Shown: piece after piece, positions 35,112-42,606 of the stretch | How the letters are laid out: each line of letters opens with the position of its first letter | How positions within the stretch are numbered: the stretch's first letter is position 1 | NCBI RefSeq assembly: GCF_028369105.1 | Contig: NZ_JAQNDO010000001.1 | Coordinates: forward strand, 7,224,501-7,288,500 | DNA from: Polyangium mundeleinium | Lineage (GTDB): Bacteria > Myxococcota_A > Polyangia > Polyangiales > Polyangiaceae | DNA: 64,000 nt | Reading direction: 5' to 3' | Notes under the pieces: model-generated | The model's input: the letters and a program-made list of their open reading frames with translations, nothing else | Databases searched by the model: none | Told to the model about the DNA's origin: nothing | Made by a program: the position numbers and the translations under genes

Positions 35112-35744
35112 GTGCTGGGGATCCCGAAGGCCCTGTTCGCGCTGCACCGGCGCGCCGTGACGCTCCCACGGGCCGAGCGCATCACGGACGCGCTCGCCAC
35201 ACTCGCAGGCCCCGCGCGGTCGCTGCTCGACGTGGGCGCCGGCGACGGGGCCATCGCCGCCGCCGTCGGCAAACGCGTGGGCGCGAGCCGCGTCGCGGGC
35301 GTGGACGTGCTGGTTCGTCCCCACACGGTGATCGAGGTCGTCCCCTACGACGGGCGGCGCCTGCCGTTCCCGGACGGCGCGTTCGAGATCGTCACGATCT
35401 CCGACGTCCTGCACCATTGCGAGGCGCCGGGCGAGGTGCTCGCCGAGTGCTTGCGCGTGGCCGCCCGCGCCGTGGTCGTGAAGGATCATTTCCGCTTCGG
35501 CCCCGTCTCGCAGGCCCTGCTCCTGGCCATGGACGTCGTGGGCAACGCGGAGGCAGGCGTGCTCGTGCGAGGGACCTATTTCTCGCCGGCCGAATGGATC
35601 GACCTGGTGCAGGCGGCACGCGGGCGCATCACCGAGCTCCGCTGGCCGCTGCGGATCCACGACGCGCCGATGCGCCTCGTCACACGGGACGAGCTTCAGT
35701 TCGCGGCACGGATCGAGCACGTCCAAGGAATGGAGAACGCATGA
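35112..35744 (+). CDS. Class I SAM-dependent methyltransferase
   Basis: A 210-aa enzyme. Motif I LLDVGAGDGAIAAAVG binds SAM. The acidic motif (VAGVDVLVR), motif after it (LPFPDGAFEIVTISDVLHH) and post-motif region fit the UbiE/methyltransf_11 type. GTG 35112 is the only sensible start near the divergent YfhO gene. Its stop overlaps the next ATG (ATGA), pairing it with the epimerase, so the substrate may be a sugar or a glycolipid. Confidence 0.85.
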   Translation: MLGIPKALFALHRRAVTLPRAERITDALATLAGPARSLLDVGAGDGAIAAAVGKRVGASRVAGVDVLVRPHTVIEVVPYDGRRLPFPDGAFEIVTISDVLHHCEAPGEVLAECLRVAARAVVVKDHFRFGPVSQALLLAMDVVGNAEAGVLVRGTYFSPAEWIDLVQAARGRITELRWPLRIHDAPMRLVTRDELQFAARIEHVQGMENA

Positions 35745-36679
35745 AGACGCTCGTCGTCGGCGGCGCCGGGTTCATCGGCAGTCACCTCGTGGATCGGCTC
35801 GCCACGCGGGGGCCCGTGACCGTGTACGACAATCTTTCCGTCGGGAAACGCGCGTTCCTCCAGGAACACCTCGCCGAGGGGCGCGTGACGCTCGTCGAGG
35901 CGGACGCGCTCGACCTCGAACGGCTCACCGCGGCCGCCGCGGGCCACGACGTCGTCTTCCACCTGTCGGCGAACCCCGAGGCGCGCTGGGGCCTGGAGCG
36001 GACGCGGCTCGACCTGGAGCAGGGCACGATCGTCACGTACAACGTCCTCGAAGCGATGCGCCGCGCGCGCGTGGGGCGGCTCGTCTTCTCGTCGTCGGGC
36101 ACGGTCTACGGAGACACGCCGGAGACGTGCAAAGAAGACCACATCGGGCACTTGCCGATCTCGCTCTACGGGGCGAGCAAGCTCGCGGGCGAGGCGCTGA
36201 TCAGCGCGTTCGTCGAGTGCTTCGGCCTGCACGCGACGATCTTCCGCTTCGGCAACGTCGTGGGCCCCCGCGGGACGCATGGCGCCGCGCTCGATTTCCT
36301 GAAGAAACTACGCGACCGGAAGACCGAGCTCGAAGTGCTCGGCGACGGCCGGCAATCCAAGCCTTATCTCCACGTCTCGGATTGCACGGACGGCATGCTC
36401 TTCGGGCTCGATCACGGAAAGGAGCAGCTCGGCCTCTACAACCTCGCCCCGCCCGACCAGACCTCCGTCGCCCGCATCGCCGAGCTCTGCGTGAAGGCCT
36501 CCCCCTACCCCGACGCGACAATCCGCTTCACCGGCGGCGATCGCGGCTGGCCCGGCGACGTGCCGCGCTCGTCGATGAGCCCGGACAAGCTCGCAGCGCT
36601 CGGCTTCCGGGTGCGTCACTCCAGTGACGATGCCGTCCGCATGGCCGTCGAGGCGCTGGCACGCGAGGTCTTCGGCTAG
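35741..36679 (+). CDS. NAD-dependent nucleotide-sugar epimerase/dehydratase
   Basis: A 312-aa extended SDR. The Rossmann motif VVGGAGFIGSHLVDRL is at the N-terminus, with FSSSGTVYGDT and the catalytic YGASK. C-terminal sugar-binding segments (RFGNVVGPRGTHGAALDFL, GDGRQSKPYLHVSD) are GalE/WbpP-like. Converts a UDP- or dTDP-sugar. Translationally coupled to the methyltransferase and part of the envelope-glycan locus. Confidence 0.9.
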   Translation: MKTLVVGGAGFIGSHLVDRLATRGPVTVYDNLSVGKRAFLQEHLAEGRVTLVEADALDLERLTAAAAGHDVVFHLSANPEARWGLERTRLDLEQGTIVTYNVLEAMRRARVGRLVFSSSGTVYGDTPETCKEDHIGHLPISLYGASKLAGEALISAFVECFGLHATIFRFGNVVGPRGTHGAALDFLKKLRDRKTELEVLGDGRQSKPYLHVSDCTDGMLFGLDHGKEQLGLYNLAPPDQTSVARIAELCVKASPYPDATIRFTGGDRGWPGDVPRSSMSPDKLAALGFRVRHSSDDAVRMAVEALAREVFG

Positions 36680-36702
36680 GACGTCGAGGCGTCCTTCACG
36701 CG

Positions 36703-36773
36703 AAAAAAAAGGGGGGCGTCCCCATCGGAGGACGCGACTTTCGACGCGAGATCCGGCGCGCGGGGACGCCCCC
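36703..36773 (-). terminator. 12-bp hairpin with A-tract, minus-strand terminator shape
   Basis: GGGGGCGTCCCC (36712-36723) pairs perfectly with GGGGACGCCCCC (36762-36773). Eight As at 36703-36710 would give a U-tract only in minus-strand RNA, yet no minus-strand gene lies to its right before 39147. It may serve as a weaker terminator for the epimerase transcript. The remaining 36774-37003 shows no gene. Confidence 0.5.
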
Positions 36774-37003
36774 TCGGGCGCGGGTCCGGAGGACCTTGTG
36801 CTCGGCTTGCCGTCAATGCACACGCGATGCCGCCCGCCCCATGTGCACCAAGCAGGCGAGCCACGCTGCGAGCGGCGCACGCTCGTCCGCGATCCGTCAC
36901 GCGCGCCGCGGCCCCCGTCTGCGACCCCACGGACAGCCGAAAAAACCCGAGCGTTTGCGTGATTTCTGGTAGGGTCGCACGCTACCGGAGGAGCAGCCAG
37001 ACC

Positions 37004-38332
37004 ATGGGGCAGACGAACGATACGATCGAGTCCTTGCGCGCCGAGCTCGCGGCAGCAGAAGAGCGGGCGCGGCTCGCAGAGGAGCGCGCCGCAGCGCTCG
37101 AGGACCTCATCGCGCTCGTGCCCGGCATCGTACTGGAGTTCGAACAAGGGCCCTCAGGCGCGTTTCGACCCACGTTCATCGGCGGGATCGGGCTGCAAAC
37201 CTTGCTCGGTTATTCGGTCGAGGACTGCATGAGCACGCCCGACTTCTTCACATCGATCATCCACCCGGACGATCGAGCCCAGGCAAACGCAGAAGCGATG
37301 CGATTTCTCCAGGACGGAGAGTCCCACCTCGCGCCGCATCGAATGATGCGCAAGGGTGGCGGTCATATCTGGGTCGATACGCACTTCCTGTACGAGCCGG
37401 CCGAGGAAGGGCGCCCAGCCAAGCTCCACAGCGTGATGTTCGACGTGGACCGTCGCGCCCACGCCGAGCAAAACGCGCGAGAAGCCCTGCTCAAAGAACG
37501 CGCACTCCATCAGCGGCTCGACGGGTTCGTCGCGAACGTCCCCGGCGTCGTGTGGGAGAGTTATTTCGTCGATGATCCCGGCCGGCACCGGATGAACTAC
37601 GTGAGCGACGCAGTCCTGCCGATCACGGGGTACACGGCCGAGGAGTGGGGAAATCCGAATTTCTGGCGCGACCTCGTTCACCCCGAGGATCAGGAGCTGG
37701 CCAAAGCCGACGCAGAGCGCACCGCAGTAGAAGGGAGCGGTTCGTCGGCCTATCGTTGGATCACCAAGGATGGTCGGACGCTCTGGGTGAACTGCCGGAT
37801 GACGGCCATCTGGGACGAGTCCGGGGCGCCGATCGGCCTGCGCGGCGTGACGATGGACATCACAGACCTGAAGCACGCCGAGATGGATCGCGCAGATGCC
37901 GAGTTCCGGGAGCGGCTGCTCAAGGCGCAGGAAGACAGCCTGCTCGCACTCTCGACCCCACTCGTGCCGATCGACGACGACCTGCTCGCGATGACGCTCG
38001 TAGGCGGGCTCGACGAGCGGCGCGCCGATCGAGTGCTGACGACGCTGCTCGAAGGCGTGACGCAAACAGGCGCGCGCGCCGTCATCCTCGACGTGACGGG
38101 CGTGCCACAGGTCGAAGCGCAGACGGCCGATCTGCTGGTGAAGGCCGCAAAGGCCGTGGGGCTGCTCGGAGCAGAGGTCGTGCTGACCGGGATCCGGCCA
38201 GAAGTGGCGCGGACCCTGGTCGAGCTCGGCGCCGAGCTCGGCTCGATCGTGACGAAAGGAACGCTCAAGGCCGGGATCGCCCACGCGATGCGAGCCCGCA
38301 ATGGTACCGCGGGGAAAACGAGGGCTCGCTGA
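37004..38332 (+). CDS. PAS-PAS-STAS regulator (RsbR-like)
   Basis: A 442-aa protein. An N-terminal coiled coil (RAELAAAEERARLAEERAAAL) is followed by two PAS/PAC units. They are at ~40-150 (GLQTLLGYSVEDC ... SIIHPDDRAQANAEA) and ~165-290 (VLPITGYTAEEW ... DLVHPEDQELAKADA ... GVTMDITDLKHAE). The C-terminal STAS domain (STPLVPIDDDLLAMTLVGGLD ... AVILDVTGVPQVEAQTADLL ... LLGAEVVLTGIRPEVARTLVELG) is of the RsbR stressosome type. It likely senses a signal through PAS and controls a partner switch. No RsbS/RsbT genes are adjacent. GGAGGAG lies upstream. Confidence 0.88.
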   Translation: MGQTNDTIESLRAELAAAEERARLAEERAAALEDLIALVPGIVLEFEQGPSGAFRPTFIGGIGLQTLLGYSVEDCMSTPDFFTSIIHPDDRAQANAEAMRFLQDGESHLAPHRMMRKGGGHIWVDTHFLYEPAEEGRPAKLHSVMFDVDRRAHAEQNAREALLKERALHQRLDGFVANVPGVVWESYFVDDPGRHRMNYVSDAVLPITGYTAEEWGNPNFWRDLVHPEDQELAKADAERTAVEGSGSSAYRWITKDGRTLWVNCRMTAIWDESGAPIGLRGVTMDITDLKHAEMDRADAEFRERLLKAQEDSLLALSTPLVPIDDDLLAMTLVGGLDERRADRVLTTLLEGVTQTGARAVILDVTGVPQVEAQTADLLVKAAKAVGLLGAEVVLTGIRPEVARTLVELGAELGSIVTKGTLKAGIAHAMRARNGTAGKTRAR

Positions 38333-38343
38333 GGGCCGTTGCG

Positions 38344-38448
38344 CTGGGGCTTTGCCCCAGACCCCACCGGGGCTGTCCGCCCCTGGACCCGGACCAGCGC
38401 AAGCGCTGGACTCGGGGTCGATGAACTGCGCTCCGCGCAGTTCATCGA
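38344..38448. repeat. Left inverted end of a ~780-bp repeat element
   Basis: Three hairpins in order: CTGGGGC-TTT-GCCCCAG (38344-38360), CCAGCGC-AA-GCGCTGG (38394-38409) and a 14-bp stem with core GAACTGCGC-TCC-GCGCAGTTC (38418-38448). The segment is imperfectly mirrored at 39024-39127. It starts 11 bp after the PAS-STAS stop. Confidence 0.8.
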
Positions 38449-38496
38449 ACAGCCGCTGGTAAGACCAGGAGCAACCCTGCCAACAGAGACCGGGGC

Positions 38497-38985
38497 GCTG
38501 CAGGCTCAACTGGCAACGTGCCCGTCGCCATTGGGCACCCCCATGGGAGAGGCACATGGCCCCAAGCCAGGGGCGCGTGGAGCTGACCGGGGACCACGTG
38601 TGGTTGATGCAGAACGTTGTGGAGCTGACCGCCGACCGCGTGGACCTGACCGTGGAGCGCGTGGACCTGGCCGGGGAGCGCGTGGACCTGGCCGGGGAGC
38701 GCGTGGACCTGGCCCGGAACCGTGCGCGGGGTGTGCGCGCGGCGCCTGGACCCGAGGGGCAAGCGGTTGGGGTTCGGCGAAGCCATGCGTGGGGTTCGGC
38801 CGGGAGCGCGTGCGGCCGTCCGCCGAACGCGTGGACTTCCCAAGGCGGCCGCACGGAGCCGAGGACGGCGCGCCTGAAGTCGACGGAGCTGCGCGTGGAC
38901 CCGGGACGTGGCGCGCCTGGATCTTTGGCGGAATCACCTGGACCGCTCGGCGCTGCAGGCACAACCGGCAGCGTGCCCGTCGCCA
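38497..38985. repeat. Interior of the element: 34-bp direct repeat and 21-bp tandem units
   Basis: A 34-bp segment beginning GCTGCAGGCTCAACTGGCAA at 38497 recurs with three mismatches at 38952. Between the two copies, seven 21-bp units of the type GTGGACCTGGCCGGGGAGCG start at 38577, 38598, 38619, 38640, 38661, 38682 and 38703. In one frame they read as heptads (VDLAGER), but the frame dissolves into hairpin sequence downstream, so coding is not supported. Confidence 0.75.
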
Positions 38986-39023
38986 GCTCGAGACCCACCT
39001 CGATGGTCTTGCCACGGGCCCGT

Positions 39024-39127
39024 TGGAAGAACTGCGCACCGCGCAGTTCTTCCACCTTCGGTCCAGGCCGTGCCTGGTTCGGGTCGAGGGGCGAACAGCC
39101 CCCGCGGGGTCCGGGGCAGCGCCCCGG
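39024..39127. repeat. Right inverted end of the repeat element
   Basis: A 14-bp stem with core GAACTGCGC-ACC-GCGCAGTTC (39024-39054), then CCAGGC-CGT-GCCTGG, then a G/C-rich block. Its reverse complement matches the left end in about four of five positions. It ends 20 bp from the stop of the minus-strand SH3b gene, so two convergent genes close on the element. Confidence 0.8.
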
Positions 39128-39146
39128 CGCGACGCCCCGAGGGAGA

Positions 39147-40016
39147 CTACCAGCCGGCGCGGCGGATGGCTTTGTAGGACGAGGAGGCTGTGCGCAGACC
39201 GTAGACGCAGCCGGCGGAGCAGCCTTTGCACTCGTAGGCGTACATGGAGCCCCAGCCGTCGCCCTTCTCGAAGAGGATGATGTGACCGGCGCCGCCGGAG
39301 TTGTAGACCAGGGCGTCGGCGGGCTTCACGTTCGAGCGTGAGACCGTCTTCCAGTTCGATGAGTCCTTCACGAAGTGGATTGTGCCGTAGGGGTGCGAGT
39401 CCACGGAGATGTCGTCGTTCGACGAGGGGACCTTCCAGGCCTTGGCGACGAAGCCTGAGCAGTCTGCGCCGTACGAACCGCTGTGGGAGCAGCTCGGGCA
39501 GCTCCCGGAGCAGGAGCCCTTCGTCGACGAGGTCGGCCCATCCGCCTTCCAGCGGCCGTGGCCCCACCAATACGAAAAGCCCTTCACGGACTTGCCGCGA
39601 TTGATGGCGCCCTGCTGCGCGGTGCTGAGATCGCTCGTGCCGCCGCTGCCGCCCGAGGAGACCGTCGTGTAATACTTCCCGGAGCTCCAGCCGACTGTGC
39701 CGTCGTGCTTGATCTTGTAAAACCCGTTCTTCGGGTCGGCGGCCTCGACCGTCACCTTTGCGCCTGTGGGCACCACGTGCAGAACGGAGTAGGTCGTCCC
39801 GGGGCCGTTGCGGAGGTTCACGTCCGTCGTCGATTTGAGGGTCGTGCCGACAGCGATCGTGCCGGCCACGCCTTCGCTGGTCGAGCCGAGATCTTCGTTG
39901 GCGCCGATGAGCTCCTCGGACGAGTCGTCTCCGGAGCATGCGGGGAGCATGCCCATTCCGAGGGCGATGGCGGCGGCTGCAATCGACAGCGACAGGCGGC
40001 GAGCGTGGGTCTTCAT
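39147..40016 (-). CDS. SH3b + NlpC/P60-like lipoprotein
   Basis: A 289-aa protein with AGGAG upstream. The signal (SIAAAAIALGMGMLPAC) has lipobox L-P-A-C. An SH3b domain (STTDVNLRNGPGTTYSVLHVVPTGAKVTV ... GWSSGKYY) binds cell wall in related proteins. A cysteine-peptidase-like domain follows with SYGADCSGFVAKAW (catalytic Cys) and GGAGHIILFEKG (catalytic His). Extra Cys pairs (SCSGSCPSC, ECKGCSAGC) suggest disulfides. Likely cleaves peptide bonds in peptidoglycan or acts on predation targets. Outer-surface or periplasmic. Confidence 0.87.
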   Translation of the reverse strand: MKTHARRLSLSIAAAAIALGMGMLPACSGDDSSEELIGANEDLGSTSEGVAGTIAVGTTLKSTTDVNLRNGPGTTYSVLHVVPTGAKVTVEAADPKNGFYKIKHDGTVGWSSGKYYTTVSSGGSGGTSDLSTAQQGAINRGKSVKGFSYWWGHGRWKADGPTSSTKGSCSGSCPSCSHSGSYGADCSGFVAKAWKVPSSNDDISVDSHPYGTIHFVKDSSNWKTVSRSNVKPADALVYNSGGAGHIILFEKGDGWGSMYAYECKGCSAGCVYGLRTASSSYKAIRRAGW

Positions 40017-40303
40017 GGGGCTTTGGCTCCTGGACGTGAAAAACCCATACTACAAGCCGCGTGCCAGACGCGTCCATGGCCACGCGCAGGGTTTCGACGC
40101 GCCTCCTCTCCACACGCACGAGAGAAAACTGCGGCGTTGATGGAACGGCGCGCGGCGTCGTGAGGCGACTTGGGGTCCCGCCGGGCGAATGGCGTGTCCT
40201 GGAGATGGATCGATCGTCCCCCACAGGGTGGATCTTTTCTTATCCAGGATGGGTGTTTGGCGCGGGCTTTTCCTTGCGTGTGCGGCTCTGGTAGAACGGG
40301 CGC

Positions 40304-41392
40304 ATGCGCAAGAAGGTGGTGGCGCTCGTGGCCGTTCTCGGTGCGCTTGCCGCGGGCGTGGTGGTGGCGCGTGGATGCTCCGGCGACGGGACGTCGAAGG
40401 AGACGAGGCCGGTCAAGCCGGGCCACGAAAAGGCCGCGTCGGGGCCTCCGCGGGACGACGCGGCGCGGCCTACGGGCTCGGCCGTGGCCATCGTGGCGGA
40501 TACGTCGGCGCGGCCGGAAAAAGGGCCGGAGGTCGTGTTTTCGGCGACGTGGGGCGGGACGCGGATGAATGAGCTCGGCCGGTCGCGCCCCGACGAGGCG
40601 AACCCCGAGGCGCCGATGAGCCTCGCCATGGACCCGAAAGGCAACATGTTCGTGCTCGATCAGGTCAATGGCCGGGTCGTGCGTATCGGGCCGGACGGCA
40701 AGCCCGAGGCCGTGATCCCGCTGAAGGAGCAGGAGGCGGCGCAGGACATGGCCGTGACCGACGAGGGCCAGGTCGCGGTGCTGGATCGATACAACAGCAA
40801 ATCGATCGTCATGTACGACGAAAAGGGCGGCGTGCTCGGCGAGATGCCGCTCGAAGGCGAGGGTCTCGACGAGCTCGGGTTCGTCACGGGGGTGTTCGTC
40901 GACGGCAAGGACGTGTATGTCGAAAAGGAGCACGGCCCGCTTTTGCGGATTGGGACGACCGACGGGCAGCCGGGGGATCGCATCGAGGTCCCGGGCCGCC
41001 CGACGCGTGATGGGCTGAGCTACATCAAAGCCGGCATCATCGAACCCGAGCTCGGGCGAATGTACATCTCGTCGGTGGATCGGAAGACGATGCAACATCG
41101 ATTCACGCGCGAGTACCGGCAAGGGAGCGAGATCCGCGGGATCTTGCTCCTCGACACGGACAAGACCGGGACCATTTATCTGGCCACGTTGCTCATGCAA
41201 AATGGCCAGGAGACGGTGATCCTTTCGTGCCACGAGCCGCTCAAGGGCATTCCGACGGGCACGGCCGTCCTGCCCGTGAATACGATGCCGGAGGAGACGT
41301 TCCGCGACATGGCGGTGCTCGACGAGGGCGGCGTCGTGTATTCGGTGCGGACCGAGCAGGGCGTGAGCTACCAGAAATACGATTGCCAATGA
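40304..41392 (+). CDS. Membrane-anchored NHL/beta-propeller-like protein
   Basis: A 362-aa protein. MRKKVVALVAVLGALAAGVVVARGC forms an anchor helix. After a Pro/Ala linker come repeated propeller blades (MSLAMDPKGNMFVLDQVNGRVVRIGPDGK, MAVTDEGQVAVLDRYNSKSIVMYDEKG, VTGVFVDGKDVYVEKEHGPLLRIG), similar to NHL repeats. Its stop overlaps the next start (ATGA). No enzyme motif. Probably a scaffold or ligand-binding surface protein. Confidence 0.8.
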   Translation: MRKKVVALVAVLGALAAGVVVARGCSGDGTSKETRPVKPGHEKAASGPPRDDAARPTGSAVAIVADTSARPEKGPEVVFSATWGGTRMNELGRSRPDEANPEAPMSLAMDPKGNMFVLDQVNGRVVRIGPDGKPEAVIPLKEQEAAQDMAVTDEGQVAVLDRYNSKSIVMYDEKGGVLGEMPLEGEGLDELGFVTGVFVDGKDVYVEKEHGPLLRIGTTDGQPGDRIEVPGRPTRDGLSYIKAGIIEPELGRMYISSVDRKTMQHRFTREYRQGSEIRGILLLDTDKTGTIYLATLLMQNGQETVILSCHEPLKGIPTGTAVLPVNTMPEETFRDMAVLDEGGVVYSVRTEQGVSYQKYDCQ

Positions 41393-42339
41393 GCAAGCTG
41401 CTGGCCCGTCCCGAGGCCCGCGTGGTCGTCGTCGACGTGCTGCGCCACGTGGATCTCGAACCGGGCCCCGGGGCGGGGCCGTGGATCCGGGCCGCCGTGG
41501 GCACGCTGGCCCTCACGGGCGCGAGCACGGCGCTCGTCTTGGGCACCCAGGGCGCGCTCTGGTACCTGTTCGGAGCGCCGATCCTGGCGGGCCTGCGGGG
41601 CTTCCTGCGCGCCAGGCAGCAGAGCCCGCTCGGTCACCGCGTGGCCATGCGGATCGAGCCCTGGGGATTCGTGCTCGATCCCGAGGGCCTGGAGGAGGTC
41701 CTGCCCTGGCCGCGGATTTCGAGCCTCCGGCACCACACGGTCATCCTGAGCGAGCAGAGCACCGTGGACATGTTTTTCGTGGAGGTCGACGGCGAAACCC
41801 ATCGCGCCGTTTGTCCGGCTTCGCCGCCGCTCGCGGTGCTGCCCGTGGCGTTCCCGGGGTATGTCGCGGCAGCGAAGCGGCCCGTGGCGCTCGATCTCGA
41901 TGGCGCGATGTCGATCGAAGGGACCCAGGCGACGTTCGCGGAGCTTTTGGGCCGGGCGCGGCGCATGCTGGAGTCGCCCGACGGCACGACGCAGCTCGGA
42001 ATGCCGGCGGCGGGGTATCGAGGGGTGGCGTCGCGGACGCCGGGGCACGAGACGGCGTCGATCCTGCGCGGAGCGCTCGTGGGGCATCGGCGCGCCGTGG
42101 ACGAGGGGCCACTCGCGGCAATGCTCGCGGCCATGCTGGGGACGCGGGAGCTTCTCCGGGAGGTGCTGACGCTTTGCATGAGCCCGAGCCCGCTCGTGGC
42201 GGCCGTCGGCAAGGCCGCGGCGCTCCGGCTCGGCGCGGCGCCGATGCAGCCGGGCGCGGTGGACGAGGTGCTCCCGTTTCTGCCGGAGGACGAGGTGCGG
42301 GCGATCGAGCGATTCGCGCAGGGCGAGGACGGGGGTTAG
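41389..42339 (+). CDS. Hypothetical membrane protein coupled to the propeller protein
   Basis: A 316-aa protein. One or two helices at ~35-65 (WIRAAVGTLALTGASTALVLGTQGALWYLFGAPILAGL) precede a PH-like/bPH2 segment (GFVLDPEGLEEVLPWPRISSLRHHTVIL ... VDMFFVEVDGE). The C-terminal half is alpha-helical and Ala/Leu rich. ATG 41389 lies in the ATGA overlap with the propeller gene, so the pair is co-translated. Function unknown. Confidence 0.75.
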   Translation: MSKLLARPEARVVVVDVLRHVDLEPGPGAGPWIRAAVGTLALTGASTALVLGTQGALWYLFGAPILAGLRGFLRARQQSPLGHRVAMRIEPWGFVLDPEGLEEVLPWPRISSLRHHTVILSEQSTVDMFFVEVDGETHRAVCPASPPLAVLPVAFPGYVAAAKRPVALDLDGAMSIEGTQATFAELLGRARRMLESPDGTTQLGMPAAGYRGVASRTPGHETASILRGALVGHRRAVDEGPLAAMLAAMLGTRELLREVLTLCMSPSPLVAAVGKAAALRLGAAPMQPGAVDEVLPFLPEDEVRAIERFAQGEDGG

Positions 42340-42370
42340 CGCTCAGAGGGTGTTCCGCAGGCTTTCCGAG

Positions 42371-42403
42371 CTTTTTTGCATCGACCGCATCGCGGTCGAT
42401 GCA
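42371..42403. repeat. Short palindromic repeat, copy 1
   Basis: CTTTTTTGCATCGACCGC, ATC, GCGGTCGATGCA: a perfect 12-bp stem (42377-42388 / 42392-42403) preceded by a T-run. A near-identical copy lies at 45378-45409. The T-run is on the wrong side for a plus-strand intrinsic terminator. Confidence 0.75.
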
Positions 42404-42606
42404 CGAAGAGGTCCAGGGCTGCGCCCTGCAAGGGGGAACGATTGAGCTATGTCGTGCGTTCCCAGTGCAGGACACCTTGCGGTGCGCCAGATCCGTCTGG
42501 TACTCTCTCCCATATTAAGATCACCGTGGGACGCCGACTTCCCTGTGTTGTTGGGCGATTCAAGCGGCGGAACCTATGGATCAACAACCAGAGCGAGGCT
42601 TTCTTC

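Noticed and set aside
36703..36773. Terminator for a minus-strand gene
   Set aside because: The A-tract would suit minus-strand RNA, but no supported minus-strand gene ends here, so it is listed only as a hairpin.
37154..39055. 633-codon minus-strand frame across the PAS-STAS gene and the repeat element
   Set aside because: Reads hairpin repeats as protein and lies antisense to a recognised gene.
38556..39341. 261-codon frame containing the VDLAGER heptads
   Set aside because: The downstream part translates hairpin ends of the repeat element and runs antisense into the SH3b gene.
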